Source: Cylicocyclus nassatus (taxonomy: Eukaryota; Nematoda; Chromadorea; Rhabditida; Strongylidae). Taken from it: a DNA stretch of 64,000 bases. Each line of letters starts with the position of its first letter. The stretch's first letter is position 1. Positions 25,001-35,758 of this stretch are shown piece after piece. The notes beneath the pieces were generated by a model. The model was not told the origin of the DNA. It did not search any database and saw only the letters and a list, made by a program, of their open reading frames with translations. Location of the stretch: positions 32,439,733-32,503,732 of the forward strand of contig CATQJL010000305.1 in NCBI GenBank assembly GCA_958299035.1. Direction: 5' to 3'. Position numbers and translations under genes: made by a program.

Positions 25001-26063
25001 TCTCCAATATCTCGTGCGCGCTGCTTGACGCTCTTCGCTTTCGCCATGGGCAGTTATAGCCTGTACCGCTGAGCTTTTCAGTTTCGTGTTGAATTTCGAG
25101 AGTTTATTGATTGGGACGTAGCTTGTCGAATGGCTTTTTCTTTGATGTGACTGAGGAAACTGTTTTTTTTTTTTGAAAATTTGGGCCGCATTGATTGATA
25201 CGAGCCCTTTATAAGCATTTTCAACGCTGTATAAATTACGATATTAAACTGCAAACCGGATTTGAGTCTGTTTGATCGGAAAATGTTATTCATATCGTTA
25301 CGCAACCAACTCGATCAGCAAATCATTGAACGACAACTGCACTCCTGTTTCTGCGTTCGGTATTTCGTTCGAACCTTATTCTTTGTCTTTGCATGCAAGT
25401 TATATCTGCAAAAATCACGTGCGTGGTAGATCATGCGCAGATTCAACAAGTGTTGCTTTTGCCTTTTGAAGTAGGAAATCGTTAAATTGTCTTGCTTACC
25501 TCTTGTGCTAACTTTTTGTGATTATTATTTTGCTTCAAGAAATTGATAAAATTTTACTTTCTGGAACAGCAGCGCGTGCGTTGTTGCAACTTTCTATTTA
25601 AGCCGCTAATCGTTCCAATGATCAGGATCAGAGGTCAACATATCCATTTTTCATTTTCCTTCAACAGTAGCAGTTTTCAGTCATCTGGTTGAGCCGATGA
25701 AGACCATCATTCGTCACGAAACATTTTCTGAAGAGCTCACTACTTGAATCACTGCAATGAGAACAGTCCTGTTATACAAAAGTCATTCCATTAAGTCCTG
25801 ATTATATATCCAGGAATATGTTCCTATTGACTGAACACATGCATAGCAGTTTTACTCAGGCCTATTGGAAGAGGGGGGGGGGGAGATGTTCCTGCAGGAC
25901 ATTCTTTTATCCTTCGTCATACAGTTTTTCGTTTGAACCATGTACTGTATCGTAGTGAACTGTTGAGGACTTCATCGAGGAGAAGTTGATTCTCATTTTG
26001 CGAATTATCAATTCCTCGCTTCAGCTACTATGCAGCCTAATACATTACCACAACTGCTTTGGT
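22015..26063. other. intergenic region upstream of siah-1
   Basis: About 4 kb with no gene I can support. It contains two GC-rich patches (23060-23290 and 24455-24680) that share CCGTGCGTGCGGG-type and GCGGGCGCGCTGCGA-type segments and look like remains of one repeat family, plus a poly-G run near 25875. The minus frame 22699-22947 is open but unrecognised. Confidence 0.5.
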
Positions 26064-26071
26064 TATTTCAG
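26064..26071 (+). promoter_or_regulatory. probable trans-splice acceptor of siah-1
   Basis: GTTATTTCAG ends at 26071, 62 bases before the ATG at 26134. No upstream exon is visible. The frame is open from the acceptor to the ATG, so an upstream exon extending the protein is also possible. Confidence 0.45.
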
Positions 26072-26133
26072 GCATACGATTTGGCAAACTTCCACGCTGG
26101 CGGGTTCATCCACGAGCTATCACCGTTGCGCGG

Positions 26134-29100
26134 ATGAGTAGCAACAACCACAGCCAAGTAGGTTCATATAAAATCTTCTGTTTTGTTTTGTTCTGATCTT
26201 AGTATTTTGAGCTGCCGTCTGCTGCGGTCTCTTCATCGGCGCCGTCTTCAGCTACAGCGTTATGTGGTCCAAATGGCTCCTCCAGCAGCGCTGGTGAACG
26301 AAGCGATCGAAGTGGTAGTCGTTCTGGATCTCCACCATCCCAGTTCATGGGTCCCACGCCACCAAATCACGGAGTAGCAGCTCCTCACCAAAAGAATCTT
26401 GCGAGGGTGCAAGCAACTGCACCTCCAGGTACTTTTATATTATCCTGCTGATTCTGTTTTCTCACTCGGTTCTTATTAGCGTTATTTTCACTTCAGTAGT
26501 AACGTGCTCACCATCCTCGCTATCCACACAGAGTGTTGCTCCTCAGATTGCTACAATCGGCGCAAGTGAACATACGGATAGCAGTGCGGAAGTGGGTTTA
26601 TCATTTTCCCTCGCTAAGTTATAGTATGCTGAATGCAGATGAGCAATTTTTTATGCAACGTCAGTAATTATTGAGTTGTTCTGAGAAACATAAATTCTTG
26701 GCATATGATTGAAGAATTGCAGGAAATAAGATTTTCGTTTGAGTGCACCTGTTCCAATGAGCAATGTGAAGCTTTTACTGGCCCAAGTCTTATGCATACT
26801 TTTGATAGCGAACTGCCGCCACGTACATATTGGTCCTTCGAAATTGGCTTTTTCTTGAGTCGTTTTTGCGATATCGAAGATACAGGCAATCTCTGGAATG
26901 TCCATATTGGTACCTGTCTAATTGGGAGGCAACCAACATGAACGATAGGTTGTGCTAGCCATATGCGCTGCGTAGGTCGAATCTTTTTTAATTTCCATAT
27001 TTACGCTATGATATATCTCGAAGCTTGGAAAAAACGTTGGAAGCTCTGTATGCCCTGATTTTTTGTTCTACATCATTTTCAATCTAGTTTGGAACATACA
27101 GCTTCAAAAAATAAGACTTTATGTGCGATGTATTGACAAACGTAGGAGTACAGTATGTTTATTTCCAGCTATCGTTCATCTTGGCACACACCTAATTCCT
27201 ATCGACACATTTACGACAAGGCCAATTTTTTAGTAGTTTCTGACCAGAGCATAGGGTCCCTCTATACTATGCCCCAGGATGCAGTAACCTGCGGTGTGCG
27301 CCGCTGCGGTCGCAGGCAAAATATGCCTATGCTACCGCAGTTTTGCGGTCTATCGATGTTCCTTTTCTGCGCACATTCGTAGTCTTACAGAGTGCTCGTT
27401 AAAGTCACCATTTACCCTAAGTTGAGGGTCTTGAGCTTTTAGCAGCATATGATATTGGGACCCCCTATCAAGCCAATGCCCAGTCGCGGCGCAAAACGTC
27501 GCTTCGAAAGCGAAAAAGCTACGGAATAAGTAAGGTGCACGAGGACCCCCCCCCCCCTCGCCCTATGGCGCCGCTCTCCCCATCCATGCTCGCCCCTCCT
27601 GTGTGCCCAGCCAATCAACGTTCCGGAAAGCCGGCCTGCGGTTCTCCGGAACTGGGATTGTTGGGGTTTTCGCGGGTTCTCCACATCATATTCGGAATCA
27701 GGGGCCCCGGAAGGATTAAAACGTGATAAGAGTTAGCAGTCTTTTTTCTTTCTTGCTTTGTCTTATCATGGGTTCAACGGTTCTTTATATAAGTTGAATT
27801 CGGTGCGTTCCTGCGTTCTCAGTTTTATCAAACTTGGTTATTTCACTTGTTTCACAAAGCTGTTGTGTGGGATTCTGCACAGAAACATCGATAAACTGTA
27901 GAATCTTGGTGCCATAGGCATATTCTCGCTGCGGCTTCAGCGGCCTGCCGCGTTCTGCTGCGTAATATGAAGGAACCCATATCTTGCATCATCGAGTTGG
28001 CATGATATTTTTTGCCCGCTGATGGCTGCTATGGTCTGAAGTGTCAGTCTTTCGGGAAATATTCCAAGAGGTCTATCCAGAAGTTTGTTCGGCTTTGACC
28101 ATACATTACCAGTGTTATCTTGTTACTAGTACTACTCATGCTGCCAGTGTTACTAGTGTTACTCGTGTTACTCACCAGTTAGTGAGGATGCGTTCGAGAA
28201 TGAGACTGTGTTGGTGATCATTTCACTACTCAACAGCAATAAAAACGATCACTGGTAACACGGGCAGCACTAGTAGTATATGGTCAAAGCCTACAGTTTA
28301 CTCGAAAAGTTTCATCGTAAACGATTAAAATCGAAAACTTAAGAAAGTATACGACCTAACGGTGGTCGTATTGTCCGAAATGGCTGGACACGTAGACCCA
28401 CCCGCGGGTCGTAATCTCGTGAATGTGTTAATGAGAGAAAGTACTTGAGTCTCGAGACCGTAGAAAATTCGTACTGCTTATACTGCTTACTAAGACATCT
28501 CGAGAACAACTTTGATTTCTGTAGTCAGCTTAGGTCACGTTAGAGAACATTGCGTTGACATGAAAGCTGTGGTTTTTCTGCTAACCATAACAGTGCTTTC
28601 CCGTTTTAAGATTATTAGACTTCACAGTTGCGCTTCGAAAGATTTCAAGTTTGCGAATCATTTGTATCACGCCAGTAAACGCATTTGCTTCAGAATTGAT
28701 GTTGTGTCGAGCTAGGGGAGGGGACGCGTTTTTTTCTTGGAAATGTTTGCTCAAGTCATAAAATCTTAAAAGATGTCTTCATCTATAATCAGTGCATCTG
28801 ACATACATATCTAATGCCATTCACTTTCTCTCAAAATTTTAACTTGCGAAAATGAGGATCTCGAAAGCATCTGCAGTGGCAAACGCTACGTCATCTGCAA
28901 TCTTTCGTCCCTGTAATTCTTCGTTAAATAAACAGCGATCGCCACTGATTTATATGCATCATTTTGAATGAGGCAGGAGTGGTGCCCTGAGGATGTAAAA
29001 TCAGGCAACGTTGTTTGCAAAGCATCACTTCTATCTGTAATACCGAGATCTCGTTCTCGTAGTTCAATTCTAATGAAGTGAGTTATATTTTTTGCACCAC

Positions 29101-31591
29101 TTATGCATCAAGAAGCGATTTATGAAAGCAACGGCTGGTTTTTACTGAATTATTCTTTTCTAATTAGTGCATTTTTCGAAGTAATTTGTGTGCTTTTGGG
29201 TGAAGATTACCGAAATTTTTTGGACCTGACTCAGTGTATAGAAAAGTCAAACATCAAATAGCATAGGTGGCAAAAAGTAGAGTATCTCAGTAAGCCAGTG
29301 TTTCAAAATTCGTTTGGGAATAAGATTTTATCGGACTTTCTGTAAGATTATTCGTTATCTCTTTCCATACTTCAGTGGAGCATATTGAAATTTGAGGACA
29401 GCTTGAGACCCATTAAAGATGCAAGTGGTTAGGTGATTTTTCTCTTTTTAAGGTTGTCCGTCGAGCTTTTGATAAGAGAAGTAGAAATGGTAATCCTACG
29501 AGTTTAGGTCCTCTCAGTATTTGAATGCCCAGTTTGTCTGGAGTATATGCTGCCGCCATATCTGCAGTGTCAGGCAGGTCATTTGGTTTGCGGGAATTGT
29601 CGTCCCAAGCTTCAGTGTTGCCCAACGTGTAGAGGACCAACTCGTAGGTTTTGCTTCTCTTCTTCTTCCTTAGAGTTCTAAATAGAAAGTTCCAGCAAGC
29701 GTACGAAATCTTGGTCTTGAGAAAATTGCAAACACCGTCCGTTTTCCTTGCAAATTCGCTTCGTCCGGCTGTCCTCACGTATTTTACCATTTTGACAAGG
29801 TTGAGCATGAAGAAATCTGCGAATGTCGGTACGTTCCTTACTTCATATTCGCAGCTTACTTTGAAAAAATCTTCACCATTTCAAGCCCCTATAGTTGTCC
29901 CTGTCCTGGCGCTGCATGTAAATGGCAGGGAGCTTTGAACGATGTAATGGATCATCTCAAGAAAGTGCATAAAAGCATAACCACCCTTCAAGGTCAGTTA
30001 TTTCCTGAAATATGATATTGGGACTGGGATGTTTTTACTTTTCAGGAGAAGATATAGTATTTCTTGCTACGGATATCAATCTACCCGGAGCTGTGGATTG
30101 GGTCATGATGCAAAGCTGCTTTGGATATAATTTCATGCTCGTCTTAGGTATATTTGCTTTTATAGGACGCGATTTTCGCCACACTAAACGAATTGCAAGT
30201 TTAGAGAAACAGGAGAAGTTTGATCATGGGCAACAGGTTTTTTATGCTGTTGTGCAACTTATTGGAGCGAAGAAGGAAGCTGACAATTTTATGTATCGGT
30301 AAGGGTCTTTTGTTATGAACTCGATTTGCAACGCTGCCTTTTTTGAGGAGATGTAAGATCCGAAATTGATAGTTTAGCTTCTGTTAGTTGTGTTGTCACT
30401 GGTGTGCTATGTGCAGTCTCGGAAGCCCTTTTGCACTAGAAACAAGTGTGACTTCATGGACTTTTCTTGTCAGGTCTCGCCCACACCATGACTTCCGCTT
30501 TCAGACACCCTGGTCTTAGTATTGTGGTGCTGAAGTTCAGCGGGACTGTGTAAATTCAAACGCTGTACTTCAGTGCATGCCCCACTATTTCACTTGATAG
30601 ATAGTCGCGAGCATTCATCACGATCAAGGTTGGAGGTAGGGTGGGGAACGGGAGAGGAGGAGGTGGAAATCTTTGCGCAGTTATCCCTTTACTACCTGCT
30701 GGGTCATATCCGTCACATATCGTTGGTCTTCGTTCGTCGAATGTGCCGTAAATGTGCCAAAGTGTAATCAGAACACACAAGTGGTTGAAGTTCAATGAAA
30801 TCTTCTCATTTCGTCCTGATAGCACGATGATCTTGGAGGTCAATGTCGTTTGATGTTCGATTTTGGCAGCTACGATGCCGAGATCTTTTCATGTTATTTG
30901 TTTATCTTTGAATGACTTTACTAAAGACATGTTGAACAAAAGCGCATTGATGTAAGCGGCATTTTCCCACTTTTTCTATGATGTTCTCCCGCAACGATCC
31001 CCAACGCTCGACCGTCTTTTCTCAAAAGCCATGTATCATCTGTGGGACCGACAGTGCTAATCGTGAGCATCTCGTAAGGAAAGATCTGCGTTGAAGTAAA
31101 TGGTCGAGATTGAGGCTGTTTCGATATGCTCATTATTGCTTATGTCGGATTTGCCTTCGCTGTGACTTTTGGGTGGTGGGTAGTCGTCCGAGTATAGAGT
31201 TAACCGCTCCAAGGGATTTTTTTACTTTTGACCTACGGGTTTGCTCGTAATTGCGTATTCGCTTATCTAGGACACGTTTTCGTATTTAGAAACGTGGAAC
31301 TGCAAGTATCTCTGTACATTACCTGGACGGTCAAACTCAGTGTTGACATTGCAAAATTTGTAGATTGGAACTATCAACACATCGTCGTCGCCTGTGCTGG
31401 GAAGCGACACCACGTTCAATTCATGAAGGAGTAGCACATGCTATCCAACTTTCAGACTGCTTGGCCTTCGACACACCAACAGCACAGTTGTTTGCGGGTA
31501 AGCATCTTGAATACGACGAAATTTTTTGTCACCGATTGAAAATCTTGTTTCAGAGAATGGGAATCTCGGAATTAATGTCACTATCAGTATG
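26134..31591 (+). CDS. siah-1: SIAH-type E3 ubiquitin ligase (Seven in absentia)
   Basis: Exons: 26134-26157, 26203-26428, 26497-26591, 29508-29643, 29696-29828, 29886-29992, 30046-30147, 30205-30298, 31364-31497, 31554-31591; all phases agree (about 363 residues). Residues 1-115 are Ser/Pro-rich and poorly conserved. The RING follows at about 120-157 ([29 protein letters not shown]), then SINA zinc fingers ([38 protein letters not shown]). The TRAF-like substrate-binding domain comes last ([53 protein letters not shown]). SIAH proteins dimerise and direct E2-dependent ubiquitination of bound substrates. The C-terminal end is uncertain: human SIAH ends right after this point. Here ISM is followed by a perfect GTAAGT donor, so either a tiny last exon exists or translation reads through to a stop at 31655-31657. 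Long introns hold repeats. Confidence 0.93.
28090..28292. repeat. inverted repeat within siah-1 intron 3
   Basis: GGCTTTGACCATA at the left faces TATGGTCAAAGCC at the right. Between them are short repeats of GTGTTACTAGT/CTGGTAACAC type that also pair across the centre. This fits a small hairpin MITE. Confidence 0.6.
28357..28432. repeat. fragment of the GGGTCGTA element
   Basis: Contains GTCCGAAATGGC, ACCCACCCGCGGGTCGTA and CGTGAATGTGTTAA, the same order of segments as the right end of 16797-17599. It is a truncated right end of that family. Confidence 0.5.
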
Positions 31592-31657
31592 GTAAGTTCA
31601 GATTTCGTTTATTCCTTCAAGGTTTTGCCCATTTTGAAGATATGTTTGAAGGTGTGA

Positions 31658-33004
31658 GACATACGTCAGGTGGCGATCTACCTTGCAGCACAGAAATGTC
31701 TGCGTATGATAATTGCAACTCAGTATTTCGCTATGCTTGCAGATCTATCTCCTTTTTTTGCATGAGTACCTAGTATATTACCATATCGAGTTCAGAGAAC
31801 TATATTTGTTGACTTTGATTTCAACTTCACTGATTTCATGTTTCTTGTCCGCGTAGAATGCTTCCGCTTCATTATTGTTATACTCAATCATCAGTCCGCG
31901 TGGTGTAGTAACTTGATGAGGCAATCACATCTCCAAGTTCGATCGATAATTGTAATTGGTTCCGAATTGTCTAGAAATGCCTTCCGAGTTGCATCTTGAG
32001 GCAGCGTGCAAGTCGATGTAACTATTGTAGCTTCTTTTTTTGTGCGGGTCCTATAGAGAAGAAGTAGTTTTTGTTTTTGGCAGTCATCTGTCCTCATGTT
32101 CTGGTTTTCAGTTACGCTTACAGTGACTTGGCTCCAACTTGTCGAATAGTTGTTGACCAAGTTCCTTGCTGTTATCCTCCTTGACTAAAGATCAAAGCCT
32201 TTGTGATCGCACCTATAATGAGTCGCTGTATCTTTCAAGAGCATTTTATTTTGGCAGATAATTGCTGTATTACTAGTAGTCTAACATTTTGACTGTGCAA
32301 ATCATGTCGTTGTGTTTATTTTTTTGTTTGTGAATACTGTTTTCGACAAGTCTTTTCATGTTTTATTTTCATCGCCAAGGCGAACACAAACGAATAGCGG
32401 TACCAACCTGAATCTGCCACAGAGTGGAAATTGAATAGCAAACTGTAGGGCCTGCGTAGTCGCAAGAGTCGGTAAGTTTCTGGCTGTTGCACGCGCATTG
32501 GGCTTTCTTTGTCTTTCTCCTTTCAAAAGATTTTCTGCTATCAAACATTAGCTTCCAGTTACCCGAATCTTGAAAAGTACGGATTGTTCAACTGGTTTGA
32601 GGCCATGTAACATCCGCGCGTGCAATGGCCGCAAACTCATCGACTTCGGCGTCCTGAAAGGGATTGTTTCACTCGCGTGTGTTCACTGTAGCTGAGAACT
32701 GAGAATGTGGAGAAAGGGAAATCTTTTACGGTTGTGCAGTGTCTCGTGGAGCTTCAGAGCTCTAGAACTTTACAGTGCAAAGATAGTATCTACTCGTATT
32801 TATCATGCTTCACATCAAAATTCAACCTCCTTTGTGGATGAAGTGCCTATTCAATGTCCATAAAATTTGTGCAGTACGCATAGGCAAATTGCGCTCAGAA
32901 ACAAATCGTTGCTTTGACATTAGTGGTTCCCTATCCTTACATATTAACGCTTGCGAGCTAAGAGGCAGCGTCCCACCACATTGGGGGGTACTTGGCTCTG
33001 GTAG
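31658..33004. other. intergenic, nothing recognised
   Basis: Spacer after siah-1. No convincing AATAAA close to the stop, no splice-supported frame and no repeat with clear ends. The frame at 31891-32160 (minus) and the shorter ones are unsupported. Confidence 0.45.
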
Positions 33005-33147
33005 TAATGTTATAGTAGACCCCCTAACTAAGCGATGACAGAAGTTTGTAGCGTGAAAGGGGGTCTACGAAGTCTACAGATCGCCTCCCAACTGGCCCAA
33101 ATCTTATGGTAGGCTCGGGCGAGTACGGTAGGCGCCAGACTAGGTAA

Positions 33148-33299
33148 CTGTTTTGTTCAGCTGCAGAAGGCGCGCAGAATTAACTTCAATTTTGCAATTT
33201 CTTCCTGCAGCTGAAGCAGGCAATCGTGCGCAGATTTAACGTTAAATCTGCGCGTTTAATCTGTTAATTCTGCGCACCTTCTGCAGCTGAACAAAACAG
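33148..33299. repeat. hairpin MITE inside the retroelement
   Basis: CTGTTTTGTTCAGCTGCAGA at the left faces the complement at the right. A second palindrome (CTGCGCAGATTTAA-type) sits in the middle. About 150 bp, with arms of about 38 bp. Confidence 0.75.
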
Positions 33300-33330
33300 T
33301 CGTTTTGCGTCTGATATAGTATGGCAAAAC

Positions 33331-33940
33331 CTATGTTTTGCCCTTTCGCAACGAACAAGCGACATGTCGCAAGTCAGCTCTGACTACACTCATCGCTTCC
33401 TCGCACCCGCATGCGGAATCGGACCATAAGAGGCCATCGCCCAGATGTACCGCTATGTTTATGCCAGCGGATCTCCACTTGCTCAATAAAGGTCTCAACA
33501 GTTTGGTGAGCATCATGGAAGCAGAAGATAGCCCGAAGGGGAGTACCACAAACTTATTTATAAGCTGTGTCCCTCCAAGTGAAACCAAAATATATGCGAA
33601 AGCTACGGTTAATCCTGACGTGGTGGTAGCCAGACTTAAGACCATGCGGCCATGTAACCCCCCCCCCTTCCGGTAGCAACGGACCAACTTTGGAGACGTC
33701 CCTAAACTTGACTCTGCTCTTCTCGACATTTTTATTGAGTTCCGATAAGTCTAGAATAAGCCGTAATTTCTTCCCCTCCGCCACTAACAGTGGGTTAATC
33801 CTGAGACTCTCCCCTCTAGATGCCCTAACTGTAGCTCCACTTCTTAGCAAACTCGCTACTTCCCCTTCAACGAAATCACCTTGCCTATGTGAAGAAAGAC
33901 CTGCAATTGCCTCTCACGACTGCCAACGCTGGCTCTGACA
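33331..33940 (-). pseudogene. DIRS-type reverse transcriptase fragment
   Basis: Two overlapping minus frames give one RT: 33850-33554 carries KLRLILDLSELNKNV and GLKSGYHHVRINRSFR, then the frame shifts to 33600-33331 with FVVLPFGLSSASMM and LLRPLLSKWRSAGINI. The catalytic YxDD box reads HLGD, so the first catalytic Asp is lost. With the frameshift this makes it inactive. The DIRS/PAT assignment rests on the GYHH and LLRPL...WR signatures from memory of the family. Confidence 0.75.
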
Positions 33941-33965
33941 TGAATACTGGCGCATAACCGTCGCG

Positions 33966-34333
33966 CAGTGGCGTACCCACGATTTCGGCTCGGGGGGGCG
34001 CGACAAAAAAATTTTCTAAAGAAGGTGCGTGGCGTTAGCCACGCACTCCGAAAAAATTTTTGGGGTGCTTCTCAAAATTTTTCCGGGTCCCCGAACCCTA
34101 AAATCTGGAAAAAGGGGGTGTGGCGTCAGCCACGCCCCCGAAAAAAATTTTTTATAAGGCTAAAATGAATTTTTTAAAAATTTAAAAAATTATTTTAATT
34201 ATTTACAAGTAGAAACAAGTCACTTGCACATTTTTATAACCCATGTAAGTAACTTTCAAAAATTTCGCGACCCGTTCTCGGGGGGGGGGGGGCGCGCGCC
34301 CCCCCCCCGCCCCCCCCCCTCGGTACGCCACTG
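33966..34333. mobile_element. hAT MITE with perfect 8-bp target duplication
   Basis: CAGTGGCGTACC at the left and GGTACGCCACTG at the right, the classic hAT tip. CCGTCGCG is duplicated exactly on both sides (33958-33965 and 34334-34341). The interior contains AT-rich runs and poly-G/poly-C near the right end. It inserted into the retroelement between its gag and RT parts. A second copy is at 37530. Confidence 0.88.
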
Positions 34334-34389
34334 CCGTCGCGGATCACATTTTCCGAAAACGGATAAGGTTTCATACTCATCCAAAAATC

Positions 34390-35172
34390 AATAAACTAGT
34401 GTATCCCTCCGGCCAAAAAGTCACCGTCATAGGCGTTCTTCCCTGCCTCCCTTGCGAGAGTAATGCCCATATCTTCCGCAGTTGTAACATATTCTTTGGC
34501 GGCCTTGTTGACGGGCAGGCGACGAACGGAAATGTCCTCTAGTGTATAAGGGCCTCTGAAAAGCAGGGGCGGGAGCTCGAGCCGCCCCTTCGTACCGAAA
34601 GGGGCGGGATAGGGCAGGAAACGAGCTTCTGAACAGTTGGATAACACTCATGCAACATTAGATCCTTCATGGATAACGTGCCGCTCTTACAGAAAAACTC
34701 ACTCCATACCGACCGAGGCTGCACTGGCTGTTTTCTCTCCTCCTTTTTCTTCTTGTCCCTGAAGAAGGCGGCCAGTATTGGGTTGGCATCGAATCAGCCT
34801 TCGACTGCTGCTCGGAGAACTCGATTACGTCTGTATCTGAATCGGCAACGATTAGCTTTTTCGCGCTGGGTCAGGAGAGTAATTGCTATATTCGCCCTAG
34901 ATTCTCCCTCCTGTGGCACGAACTCCATCAGTGGGGTCAACGCTGCCAGCACCCGTTCTGGTGAATGTTGGCTTCGTGGAAGAACTAGGCCCAGGCGGAG
35001 CAGATACTTGAAGGGTCGGATATTGTGCAGATTCCTGATGCATCGGGGATTCTTGAGTGGTCGAATTATGCCTAGCCGCAACAACTTGTGCGACCAAAAA
35101 ATCGAAATAGTCCTTTGACATTTGCACCAAATCGCTTTCGGATACGGGAGTCGTCGGTGACGGATCACCCAT
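34390..35172 (-). pseudogene. retroelement gag-like frame with zinc knuckle
   Basis: The start frame at 35172 (MGDPSPTTPVSESDLVQMSK) leads through two frame changes into a basic segment (LLTQREKANRCRFRYRRNR) and ends with CYNCGRYGHYSRKG around 34450-34500, a CCHC knuckle whose last Cys is replaced by Gly. The order and proximity to the RT make it the gag of the same element. It is broken by shifts near 34900 and 34650. Confidence 0.65.
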
Positions 35173-35758
35173 AGTTCACATAGTTCAGAGAATATGTAGT
35201 CGTACCGCTTTCCAAGTTGACGAAAACCGAAATGTTGGAATAGCAGCCAAGCACAACACAACAATCGCGCCCCACCTCCTACGTGCTTGGCTGCTCGCCA
35301 AACCGTTGCGAAATGGCAAAACTCCACCTTAGTCTGGCACCGACCTACGAGATGCATGCAGGGTAGAGACGTAGGTCGTTGCGGGACCCTGCCCTCGTGA
35401 CCGTGTGTGCTATAGCACACACGGTCATGCATATATGCGTGGTCTGGCCTTGCAGTTCGATATCGCTTGTGGGTGGCGTCCAGGCTACCGTGAGATCCGG
35501 GTCATTTCGGAGCAAATTTCAGGCTTGGTGGACCCCCTTTTCGCTCCGAACTTTAGTCATCGCATAGGTAGGGGGCCTACTTTAACATCGCCACAAAAGC
35601 CCGGCACTCATCCTTCTTCACCCCGCTGCATTCAAGTACTTGGTTCTGTATCAATAATTCCGAAAAATTTGCGGGCCGCTGGGCTGCACGTTATACTTTG
35701 GACCGAATCGAATAAATATTCGAGTATTTGAATAAATTCGAATAAATATTATTCGAAA

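Larger units (their letters stand above)
26592..29507 (+). other. siah-1 intron 3 (2.9 kb)
   Basis: Separates the Ser-rich N-terminal exons from the RING exon, joining phase 0 to phase 0. It contains the inverted repeat 28090-28292 and the TTAA-type fragment 28357-28432. No further exon with coding character was found. Confidence 0.6.
33127..35345 (-). mobile_element. DIRS/PAT-like retroelement, truncated
   Basis: Inserted in family B with TAC on both sides (33124-33126 and 35346-35348). Ends are short inverted repeats: GGTAGGCGCCAGACTA at the left, the complement of GGTCGGTGCCAGACTA at the right. On the minus strand it runs gag then reverse transcriptase. The RT is of the DIRS type by its sequence (GLKSGYHHVRI, VLPFGLSSA, LRPLLSKWRSAGINI). 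No tyrosine recombinase, RNase H or methyltransferase region is left. A hairpin repeat and a hAT MITE sit inside it. Confidence 0.65.
33010..35613. mobile_element. TIR element family B (copy 2), split by a retroelement
   Basis: The left piece (33010-33126) matches family B copy 1 (ACCCCCTAACTAAGCGATGAC, ATCTTATGGTAGGCTCG). The right piece (35346-35613) continues it (GAGATGCATGCAGGGTAGAG, GTCGTTGCGGGACCCTGC, GCGATGTTAAA complement at the end). The 2.2 kb between them is a later insertion at the family B sequence GAGTAC/GAG. Confidence 0.65.

Noticed and set aside
33968..34168. 66-codon frame rich in Lys and Phe
   Set aside because: It lies wholly within the hAT MITE with its exact 8-bp target duplication.
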